The notes beneath the pieces were generated by a model. That model made no database searches. It saw only the letters and a list, made by a program, of their open reading frames with translations, and was not told where the DNA came from. Below are positions 8,001-13,649 of a stretch of DNA of 16,396 nt, piece after piece. This DNA comes from Clostridia bacterium (GTDB lineage: Bacteria; Bacillota; Clostridia; Oscillospirales; CAG-382), in contig JAGADB010000180.1 of the NCBI GenBank assembly GCA_017613815.1, positions 1-16,396 of the forward strand, given 5' to 3'. Numbering within the stretch: position 1 is the stretch's first letter; the number at the start of each line of letters is the position of its first letter. Position numbers and translations under genes: made by a program.

Positions 8001-8432
8001 GAGGGCTCTTACTACCATCGTGTACGCGTCCTGAAGCATTATAGTGCCTTCGGGGTCGAATTCGGTAGCGGATATACCCTTGATTATTCCCATGGAGTTT
8101 GCCCATGAAATCATTCCGAAGAACGTGTCGTCCGTAAGGTCGGTAAACGGTGTGGTGTTCGGGCCGCCCTCCAAGGATGCACCTTTCTTCATGAGTCTGT
8201 AAATAAATGCGGCCATCTGCTCACGTGTTACGAAGCCGGATGTGCCGAATGCAGTCTCGGTTACTCCCTTCGTTACGCCGATACCTTCAAGTAAGGTTAC
8301 CGCGTTCGTCAGGATTTCGTTATTGGGGTCTACGTCAGAAAATTTGGATGCTGCGCTTGCGCTGAACGCGAAAACGGAGCACACAAAAATTACTGCGAGG
8401 ACCAGAGTAAGAGTACGCTTAAAGTTTCTCAT
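5088..8432 (-). CDS. SLH-domain surface (S-layer-like) protein 1
   Basis: A 1,114-residue exported wall protein. The ATG at 8432 was chosen because GGGAGG lies 8 bases upstream and it gives the same MRNFK start as the paralogue; an in-frame ATG at 8450 lies upstream of that ribosome site. A signal peptide ends in ASA at about residue 28. Three SLH repeats follow (about 29-83, 93-147, 153-203), each with TRE- or TRG-type motifs; SLH trimers bind secondary wall polymers. The remaining ~900 residues are acidic, Tyr- and beta-rich, without an enzyme motif I recognise. DNDGDGRIEY (455-464) resembles a calcium loop. No LPXTG or C-terminal membrane segment is seen. It is paralogous over most of its length to the protein encoded at 8793-12023. 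A role as structural surface layer is inferred from SLH plus size and codon bias. Confidence 0.9.
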   Translation of the reverse strand: MRNFKRTLTLVLAVIFVCSVFAFSASAASKFSDVDPNNEILTNAVTLLEGIGVTKGVTETAFGTSGFVTREQMAAFIYRLMKKGASLEGGPNTTPFTDLTDDTFFGMISWANSMGIIKGISATEFDPEGTIMLQDAYTMVVRALGYEKDAVLSYPYDYITIAESKGVELNKGLPESLFEDYESELTRGDIAIILYNAFYAEMNEKELKETPYRLSNGKWTLMTEEANKTLCEKIYEVEEQTFVVRETTHYAFNDSEDSTVYKPTEDANGEGTVYLEAKEGDKIPGFYTTTAELGLDGDADSYIMSEVKVFCKFNEKENKVDEILLAECKMIIYSNNSAKLGRWSKKYYNGDSEYPRATGALTVSGQTCYFYDAPYTYFTPKHIDGVSEYEARNADNAKRISMICLDKASKLYSFFTIDDHWQSYDETGTPDGDSAFLNAFRAIYYGGMFKIDAYDNDGDGRIEYVWYRPATVGKIVASKDYNFSKFAEYRENKPVVITPANPDAFQSLPVIYTNGADVYGVAYNDGDFVAAYISQQANYIEVQAVAAAYKGIITYISGKMQSYYVRIGNSTQISAHQIDRAFTNFYSSTNLATAILDYGNLNKTAIVYSLSGKAVYYEIIENNSSFKDAEDVIIPVEEETIASFNTRTNRYDQYLKVLMDGEETYVPVNVDDCYPKPTKTVNGTYRFDVTVTEENGKTYYAYYGKPCKYEYDDDDKYILKSMLHEYAKNGKIKHISYLLPETFFDTTRTYQAAYDLGVKGNDQKVIFKKRTGKKFALVDAADDRYSMFGTDGTSSQTSQWFNDVIIDDKTQFMFRCVYEDTDGEMTSKLETYTGADFPGTIDSVLGNVEYIYENIGDSKTQAKLVFLYAEVEGDHVVFTSEKAVASSYVVIKASEPKMLGEEKFAFAYDVFDLATGTVVEGIPGTKTTKDAKSLTKPVPNGAVVKLSSAGEIDDKKIDIDNVNVISPETNKNMAFVKEVVLDPEETLLEIAIVNDADTAYYYYEGYVYDVLEIASDAHVAVLTFADKEDISSATIAASSVEALADPEDALLAFNDKYLENDDEPYSLEHNKYVKVFVTHEKKSKDEYPVVDNVIIIVNNDEPFEFLDVEANDDK

Positions 8433-8493
8433 TTGGATTTCCTCCCGCATTATTTTTATATGTCTCTTTTAGTTAGACTTATATACATAATAT

Positions 8494-8522
8494 ATTGTAT
8501 ATCACTATTGCGCATTTTGCAA
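8494..8522 (-). promoter_or_regulatory. Promoter of SLH protein gene 1
   Basis: Minus strand: -35 TTGCAA (8517-8522), 17-bp spacer, -10 TACAAT (8494-8499). It leaves a leader of about 55 bases before the ATG at 8432. The -35 sequence is identical to that of the second SLH gene. Confidence 0.7.
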
Positions 8523-8537
8523 GAGTTTTTTTGCTTT

Positions 8538-8554
8538 GTAACACAAAAGTAACA
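8538..8554 (-). promoter_or_regulatory. Direct repeat TGTTAC-N5-TGTTAC upstream of SLH promoter 1 (putative activator site)
   Basis: Two copies of TGTTAC on the minus strand, 11 bp apart (about one helical turn), end 15 bp upstream of the -35 box. The same arrangement occurs at 12132-12148 before the second SLH gene. Its position suggests a site for an activating regulator; the regulator is not identified. Confidence 0.55.
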
Positions 8555-8711
8555 ATATTTTTTTGTGTTTTTTATTCTTTTTGTTTAATCTCACAAAATC
8601 GCGGGCGGTTTTTATACAATTTTTACAAAACTAATTAACCGTTTTTATTTTATTCAACGCAATAAGACAGTTTTCAACCGCTTTCGAAATCGCTCCCGGC
8701 CCGATAAACGC
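8555..8711. other. AT-rich intergenic stretch between the two SLH genes
   Basis: The 360-bp gap between the two SLH genes (8433-8792) holds the gene 1 leader, promoter and repeat on one side and the gene 2 terminator on the other. In this middle part I see no ORF with a ribosome site and no clear RNA structure. Confidence 0.5.
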
Positions 8712-8742
8712 AAAAAAAGATCCCGGTCTTTCGACCGGGATC
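8712..8742 (-). terminator. Intrinsic terminator of the second SLH protein gene
   Basis: GATCCCGGTC pairs with GACCGGGATC (perfect 10-bp stem, four-base loop) followed by TTTTTTT on the minus strand, about 50 bp after the stop codon at 8793. It makes the two SLH genes separate transcription units. Confidence 0.93.
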
Positions 8743-8792
8743 CCGTTTATGGATTAACTAACCGGATTCAATTTTAACCAATCAATTCTGAA

Positions 8793-11700
8793 TTAGTCAA
8801 CATCGAGTTCCTGAGTTTCGCCGTCCATTACCCAAACTACTGCGAAGAGCAGGTCGCCGTTGAAGCCGTCTTCATCTTTTGCGAAGTGATCGTCGTCCTT
8901 TTCCCAATCGATGAGCATCGTAGCTTTAACGTATTTAGCATACTTCGTGGAGTAGGTTGCGCCGTCGTCTTCCGTGTACGACTTGTTGTAGCATCTGATT
9001 GCGTCGTTGTCGTCGTCTGCAAGGTCAGCCTTGTTGAGTGCGGACATCGAGCCCCATGTAATAACGTCTTCGATCCACTTCGTGTCGGATCCGAGTCTTA
9101 CTACAGATGCCTTTTCAGCGTTTACATAGTATACAGTGTTGAGGTCGCCGTACGGGCAGATTTCGAGAGTGTCGTCATCAGGATCGTACGAGAGTACCCA
9201 GTACTTCTGCATATCTTTGAAGAGCTGAGATTTAGCGTTTTCATCAACCTTACCGGTCGAGGTTACGGTTACCATATCGCCGTAAGCTTTAACCTTAACG
9301 GATGCAGCCTTGGAAGCGGTGGTTGTGCCGTACGTAGTTTCAACTGCGCCGGTGTAGGGGTTGTAAACGGTGTACTTAGCCATGTATTCATCATCGTCTG
9401 TCGGAACAACGTCAACGAGTTTAACGATTCTTTCTGCCTTCTTCTTGGAAGCGGAATCTTCAACGTCGAGGTCTTCACCTTCAGCGTAGAGAACTACGAG
9501 CTTAAGTGCATTGTTGTGATCAGGATCGTTCTTTACAACGAGCTGAGCATTGTTGAGGCCTGCGAGTTCGCCTGTGAGATCGGAGAGACCGAGTTCTTCG
9601 AACTTGATTTCGCCGTTCTTGAGGTTCTTAAGAACAACCTTCGTTGTTTCGTCGAGGTAGAGTTTCTGATCAACGCCGGTGAGAGTGAATCTCTTGCCGA
9701 GGTCTTTCGTCAGTTTAGCTTCTACGCCAACTTCGATGATACCGAAGTATGTTTCGTCCTTTTCTGCTGCGAGAACTTTCGCGATGTCTTTTTCAAGACC
9801 TACATAGTCAGCAGGAGTCATGTCTTCGTCGTCGTAAGCATTAGCAAGGAGTTTGATCGAGTAGTTGCCGCTGCCGTCTACCGAGTAGGAAGCGATCTTG
9901 TTAACGTATGTGTTTTCGTTGGTCTTTATTTCAGGATAGTAACCGTCTGTTACAACCGGTACGTATACGAGTTCGCCTTCAAGCCAAGCGTGAACGTATG
10001 TCGTCTTCTTGCCTGTCTTGTTGTTGAAGTTCGAGTCATACCACTTGCCGTCGTTTTCTTCGTCTTCAGTGATTATGATGAGCGTTCCGTCGAAATCGTT
10101 AACGGATTCAACACCTGTCGAGAAGAGAACTACGCCGTTGTATACATAGTATTCAGCGTCTTTGGAGTCATAAGCTGCCGGCTTGGTGAGGTTTTCGAAG
10201 AGAGCATTGTGGAATTCGGTCTTCGATACGAGGTAGCCTCTTGCTTCGAGAGCTGCCTTGTTGTTGTAGTTGGAAACGAGCTTCCAAACATCGCTTGTCG
10301 AAACTTTGTCGCCGTTGCTGAGAACGATCGTCTTGTTCGCGTCAGAGATGTCTTTAACTGCGCCTACAACCGGCTTTACAACTGCTGCAACTTCAATGAG
10401 GTTAGCTTTCTTGTTGAAGTAACCGATGATGAAGTCTTCGTCAGCGAATTTTTCGCCTGTTGCAACTGCTTTGTTGGTGTAAACGGTGGGAGCTTCGTCA
10501 GCATCGCCGTTCTTTACGCCGTCTTTGTAGAACGTCTTCTTGTTGGTCGTATCTACAACTGCAAAGCTGTAAGGTCTGTAATCAATGTAATCATAGATTC
10601 CGTCGCCGTCTACGTCATAGATGTCTGCGCCGTAGAGACCGCCGGTGTAAACCTGAGTCATAGCATTGATGAGAGCCGTGGAGTCTTCTGTGTAGAATTC
10701 GTCTTCATTCGTTGCCTTGAAGGGGTTAGCCTGAACAGTGATCTTGTAGCCGCTGTCGGTCTTGTTAGCTTCGTACAGTTCGATGTTGATGAAGTTGATG
10801 TTCTTTTCGTTTCTTGCAGCATATTTCTGAGCGTCGGTGTAGCCTGCTGCATAAGTGGGCTGCGTGTATGAATACGGAGCGTTGAAGAAGTAAACTGCCT
10901 CGCCGTCCATCAAAGCTTTACCGGAGAGGTGCTTTGCGCCGTTGTATGGTTCGCCGTTGTAATCATAGGTGTAGTAGCTGCCCTTCTTGTTCGAAGAGAT
11001 GGATTCAAGTTTGATATCCTTAACAGACTTCTTGGTGAGAAGAGGTTCTGCATAGAGGATTTCGTCGATTGCATCGTCCTTGTCGAGCGTTACGTACATC
11101 TTGAAGTAGGACATGATGTATTCGTCAGCCGAACCGTCGATTGCAAGGTCTTTAACGTCTGCGTAGAATTCGTTTGTTTTAACTTCTGCAGGGTTTTCGT
11201 TGTCGTCGGGTGCTCTGAAGAGGATTGCATCGTATCCGAGGTCGCTTGTGGTTTCGCCGTCTTCAAATGCACAGTTAGGAGTACCGATTGCCTGATATTC
11301 AACTTCGAGTACGTCAAAGTACTTTTCGCAGAATGTCGGATATTCGGTTACTGTCTGAAGTACAAATGAATAACCGTCTTCAGCATTACCGAGTCTCTTT
11401 TCTTCCTGTTTCGTTTCTGCAACGCCGGTTTCTGCAAAGAATGCGTTGTAGAGAAGGATTGCTACGTTGCCTCTTGTGAGGGCGTCTGTGTAGCTGATGT
11501 TGGACGGAAGTCCCTTGTTGAGTTCAACGCCTTTGCTTTCAGCAACTTCTATGTAGCCGAAAGGATAAGGAAGGGATTCTTCTGTTTCATATCCGAGTGC
11601 ACGAACGATCATCGTGTATGCATCCTGGAGTATGATCGAACCCTTAGGTTCAAACGTGGTTGCTGAGGTTCCTTTGATGATGCCCTGGTTGTTTGCCCAG

Positions 11701-12023
11701 GAAATCATGAAGAAGAACGTCGGGTCTTCGAGGTCCGTGAAGGTCGAGGTGTTTGCTCCGTTTTCTACGGAATTACCTTTCTTCATGAATCTGTAGATGA
11801 ATGCAGCCATCTGTTCACGCGTAACAAGTTCATTTGTTCCGAATGTTGTTTCGGATGTACCCTTTGTTACGTTGAGATAGCTGAGAAGGTTTACTGACTT
11901 TGCGAGATATTCATCGTTAGGGTCTACGTCAGTAAAGTTTGCAGCGGATGCAGCGATAGCGAATGTGCTAACTACCATCAGCACTGCGAGTGCCAGAGTA
12001 AGAAACTTCTTAAAATTTCTCAT
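8793..12023 (-). CDS. SLH-domain surface (S-layer-like) protein 2, paralogue of protein 1
   Basis: A 1,076-residue exported protein. The ATG at 12023 has AGGAGG 8 bases upstream and starts MRNFKKFLTL like its paralogue; the open frame extends 75 codons further upstream but only through the promoter and leader. The signal peptide ends near ASAA (residues 25-28). SLH repeats lie at about 29-83, 92-146 and 152-200, with TREQMAAFIYRFMKKG at 68-83 nearly identical to protein 1. Beyond the SLH part, shared blocks include YIMSYFKMY/DEILYAE (302-325), VYFFNAPYSY (377-386), DVDGDGIYDY (470-479) followed by RPY, and an acidic C-terminus ending ELDVD. The protein is strongly acidic, with no transmembrane anchor. 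Codons such as ATC, AAC, TTC and GTT are favoured, as expected for high expression. A structural surface-layer role is inferred. Confidence 0.9.
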   Translation of the reverse strand: MRNFKKFLTLALAVLMVVSTFAIAASAANFTDVDPNDEYLAKSVNLLSYLNVTKGTSETTFGTNELVTREQMAAFIYRFMKKGNSVENGANTSTFTDLEDPTFFFMISWANNQGIIKGTSATTFEPKGSIILQDAYTMIVRALGYETEESLPYPFGYIEVAESKGVELNKGLPSNISYTDALTRGNVAILLYNAFFAETGVAETKQEEKRLGNAEDGYSFVLQTVTEYPTFCEKYFDVLEVEYQAIGTPNCAFEDGETTSDLGYDAILFRAPDDNENPAEVKTNEFYADVKDLAIDGSADEYIMSYFKMYVTLDKDDAIDEILYAEPLLTKKSVKDIKLESISSNKKGSYYTYDYNGEPYNGAKHLSGKALMDGEAVYFFNAPYSYTQPTYAAGYTDAQKYAARNEKNINFINIELYEANKTDSGYKITVQANPFKATNEDEFYTEDSTALINAMTQVYTGGLYGADIYDVDGDGIYDYIDYRPYSFAVVDTTNKKTFYKDGVKNGDADEAPTVYTNKAVATGEKFADEDFIIGYFNKKANLIEVAAVVKPVVGAVKDISDANKTIVLSNGDKVSTSDVWKLVSNYNNKAALEARGYLVSKTEFHNALFENLTKPAAYDSKDAEYYVYNGVVLFSTGVESVNDFDGTLIIITEDEENDGKWYDSNFNNKTGKKTTYVHAWLEGELVYVPVVTDGYYPEIKTNENTYVNKIASYSVDGSGNYSIKLLANAYDDEDMTPADYVGLEKDIAKVLAAEKDETYFGIIEVGVEAKLTKDLGKRFTLTGVDQKLYLDETTKVVLKNLKNGEIKFEELGLSDLTGELAGLNNAQLVVKNDPDHNNALKLVVLYAEGEDLDVEDSASKKKAERIVKLVDVVPTDDDEYMAKYTVYNPYTGAVETTYGTTTASKAASVKVKAYGDMVTVTSTGKVDENAKSQLFKDMQKYWVLSYDPDDDTLEICPYGDLNTVYYVNAEKASVVRLGSDTKWIEDVITWGSMSALNKADLADDDNDAIRCYNKSYTEDDGATYSTKYAKYVKATMLIDWEKDDDHFAKDEDGFNGDLLFAVVWVMDGETQELDVD

Positions 12024-12086
12024 TTCAAGATCCTCCTGTAAAAAATTTTTGTACTCCAAAACATTTTTAGTTTTGTTTACGCTATA

Positions 12087-12115
12087 ATGATAAATCAACC
12101 CCGTTTTTTTTGCAA
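12087..12115 (-). promoter_or_regulatory. Promoter of SLH protein gene 2
   Basis: Minus strand: -35 TTGCAA (12110-12115), 17-bp spacer, -10 TATCAT (12087-12092). The leader would be about 57 bases. Geometry and -35 sequence match the promoter of SLH gene 1. Confidence 0.65.
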
Positions 12116-12131
12116 TACGTTTTTTCAAACT

Positions 12132-12148
12132 GTAACACAACGGTAACA
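12132..12148 (-). promoter_or_regulatory. Direct repeat TGTTAC-N5-TGTTAC upstream of SLH promoter 2 (putative activator site)
   Basis: Same repeat as at 8538-8554, with the longer shared block TGTTAC-NN-TTGTGTTACA, ending 16 bp upstream of the -35 box. It lies between this promoter and the divergent promoter of the small ferredoxin gene at 12242, so it could in principle affect both. Confidence 0.55.
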
Positions 12149-12241
12149 TTACTTTTTTCCGTCCGCTTTGCGAATATCCGTACACGCCCTCCCCCGACCG
12201 CGTTCCAAGCGCACTCTTGCGCGCTTTTTTAAGCGCAAGCA

Positions 12242-12270
12242 TTGACACGGAAAATCAAATGTGTTAAAAT
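12242..12270 (+). promoter_or_regulatory. Promoter of the small ferredoxin-like gene
   Basis: Plus strand: consensus -35 TTGACA (12242-12247), 17-bp spacer, -10 TAAAAT (12265-12270) preceded by TGT (extended -10). It predicts a start near 12277 and a leader of about 33 bases. Confidence 0.85.
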
Positions 12271-12309
12271 GGGTGCGTAAAAGCTCAAAACCAAAAAGGT
12301 TGTGATTTT

Positions 12310-12495
12310 TTGAAAAAACTCGTCATCCGCAACGACAATATAATATATAAGGAAGTTTTTATCCGCTGCTGCCCGTTCGACGCGCTGGAAATAAAAGACG
12401 GCGAGGTTGTCGCAAACGAAAACTGCCGGCTTTGCGGCGCCTGCGCAAGAAAGGCGAAGAACAGCGAATGCGATATTGTCGATGATACCGACTGA
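12310..12495 (+). CDS. Small ferredoxin-like [4Fe-4S] protein, single-cluster
   Basis: A 61-residue protein and the only plus-strand gene. It starts at TTG (12310), preceded by AAGGTTGTGAT, close to the full anti-16S complement, at normal distance. Cys39-x2-Cys42-x2-Cys45 plus Cys21-Pro22 are exactly the four ligands of the second cluster of a 2[4Fe-4S] ferredoxin. The first cluster CxxCxxC is replaced by a strand-like MKKLVIRNDNIIY segment; Cys20 and Cys54 are extra. The CPFDALEIKDG spacing and CRLCGACARK resemble, from memory, the N-terminal iron-sulfur segment of some clostridial EtfA proteins, but no flavoprotein sequence follows in any frame before the terminator at 12553. The likely role is cytoplasmic electron transfer; the partner is unknown. 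It has its own promoter and terminator. Confidence 0.85.
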   Translation: MKKLVIRNDNIIYKEVFIRCCPFDALEIKDGEVVANENCRLCGACARKAKNSECDIVDDTD

Positions 12496-12552
12496 TTTTT
12501 TCGCTTATTAGACTTTTCCCTATTAAAAATTGTTCCGTTAAATAAAAAAATG

Positions 12553-12580
12553 AAAAATCCGCCGTTTCCGGCGGATTTTT
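12553..12580. terminator. Bidirectional intrinsic terminator between convergent genes
   Basis: AAAAATCCGCCG and CGGCGGATTTTT form a perfect 12-bp stem with a four-base TTTC loop. T runs on both strands let it serve the plus-strand ferredoxin gene and the minus-strand EamA transporter, whose stop is at 12603. Confidence 0.92.
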
Positions 12581-12602
12581 TCTTCCTTATATATAATATA
12601 CA

Positions 12603-13538
12603 CTATTCCGCGAGCCCCTCTGCCACGCCGAGCACTATAATTCCCGCAAAAACGACGGCTATTGCCGCATAATGTTTGAAGGAAAGCTTTTCCTTCAAGA
12701 AAATTCTGCTCCACAGCACCGATACCGCGCAGTATGCCGATATTACGGGCGCCGCGCCGACGGGATTTGCCGCAAGCGCGTATATATAGGCGAGCTGGCC
12801 GAGCGTTTCGCATACGGCGCCTATACCTTTGGGGTATTCCCTGTGAAATTCGAACTTTTGCTTCTTAATTATTATAACGTAAACGAAGGCGAAAACCGCC
12901 ATGAACAAAAAAGTAAGCTCGTACGCGACGTTTGCGACGTCTTCTTCGAGATAATGGAAAATATTCGGCATAAAGGTATTTTCTTCTTCGAGAATAACGC
13001 TGTCGAAAAAGGTTCCGAGCGCGTCAATTATGCAGTAAAGCACGGGGAGGAGTATTGCGAGCACGCTTTTGGTATATTTTACCTTTGCTTTCTGCTGGCG
13101 CAGCATTTTCGCTTCGTCGTTTTCGGAATATTCGGCAATTCCCAGAAACAGAACGCCGACGCTGACAAGTATTACGCCCGCTATCGAAAGGCCTCCGAGG
13201 TCGGAGCCGAGAACAAAGAAGCACAGCACCGCCGCTATCGCGCCCGACGTGTTGCATATCGGCGACGACACCGAAAGTTCTATGTACCTGAGCGCGACGT
13301 AGCCCAGAATCATCGAGAATATATACATAAACGACGCGGGCAGATAATAAATTATATCCGTAAAGGTTATCTTCGTTCCCGACGCTATTTCTATCGCCGC
13401 GTGGATGCCCATTACGAGTCCCACCGCCATGACCATCTTCCAATGGCTGTACTTGTCGTCGGGTTTTGAACCTATTTTACTGAAAAGGTCGGAGCCGCTC
13501 CAGCACAGAAGCGCCGCCAATGCCAAAATCAACCACAT
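12603..13538 (-). CDS. EamA/DMT-family membrane transporter
   Basis: A 311-residue protein with about ten hydrophobic segments in two related halves, typical of the drug/metabolite transporter superfamily. The first half carries YVALRYIELSVSSPI and the second LAANPVGAAPVISAYCAVSVLWSRIFLKEKLS, the EamA-type sequence before the last helices, ending GIIVLGVAEG. The halves are joined by a charged loop (about residues 138-155) and there is an acidic loop near 184-202. The substrate cannot be told; relatives export amino acids, nucleosides or other metabolites. The ATG at 13538 follows CGGAGGAAAA. It is a single-gene unit with its own promoter, sharing its terminator with the convergent ferredoxin gene. 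Confidence 0.88.
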   Translation of the reverse strand: MWLILALAALLCWSGSDLFSKIGSKPDDKYSHWKMVMAVGLVMGIHAAIEIASGTKITFTDIIYYLPASFMYIFSMILGYVALRYIELSVSSPICNTSGAIAAVLCFFVLGSDLGGLSIAGVILVSVGVLFLGIAEYSENDEAKMLRQQKAKVKYTKSVLAILLPVLYCIIDALGTFFDSVILEEENTFMPNIFHYLEEDVANVAYELTFLFMAVFAFVYVIIIKKQKFEFHREYPKGIGAVCETLGQLAYIYALAANPVGAAPVISAYCAVSVLWSRIFLKEKLSFKHYAAIAVVFAGIIVLGVAEGLAE

Positions 13539-13562
13539 ATTATTTTCCTCCGAACAAACTGT

Positions 13563-13591
13563 ATTATATCATACGGCGCATTCAAAAGCAA
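13563..13591 (-). promoter_or_regulatory. Promoter of the EamA transporter gene
   Basis: Minus strand: perfect -10 TATAAT (13563-13568) with TGA in front (extended -10), 17-bp spacer and a weak -35 TTGCTT (13586-13591). The leader would be only about 18-20 bases, containing the GGAGG site. Confidence 0.75.
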
Positions 13592-13603
13592 CAGGAAAAT
13601 AAG

Positions 13604-13641
13604 AAAAAAAGAGAAAAAACAAGCGTTTTTTCTCTTTTTTT
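13604..13641 (-). terminator. Intrinsic terminator after the SMC-like ATPase gene
   Basis: A7-GAG-A6-C pairs with G-T6-CTC-T7 in a perfect 17-bp, AT-rich stem with a four-base loop, 8 bp after the stop codon at 13650. Both arms end in homopolymer runs, so it may act in either direction. Confidence 0.85.
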
Positions 13642-13649
13642 GTCATTAT

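Noticed and set aside
5196..8108. A very long open plus-strand frame antisense to SLH gene 1 (and a similar one at 8886-10871 antisense to SLH gene 2).
   Set aside because: No ribosome site or promoter fits, the translation is a low-complexity Val/Arg/Phe-rich string with no family, and the minus-strand genes there have signal peptide, SLH repeats and control elements. The open frame is a by-product of the strong codon bias of the SLH genes.
12083..12088. Plus-strand TATAAT as a -10 box for the ferredoxin gene.
   Set aside because: It is more than 200 bp upstream of the gene and has no -35 at proper spacing; a far better promoter lies at 12242-12270. On the minus strand this place is the SLH-2 -10 region.
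12024..12248. N-terminal extension of SLH protein 2 by 75 codons.
   Set aside because: The extension would cover the leader, promoter and repeat, and would bury the signal peptide. The ATG at 12023 has AGGAGG and matches the paralogue.
12310..12495. The small ferredoxin as a truncated etfA pseudogene.
   Set aside because: No flavoprotein sequence follows in any frame before the terminator, and promoter, ribosome site, stop and terminator are all properly placed for a genuine 61-residue product.
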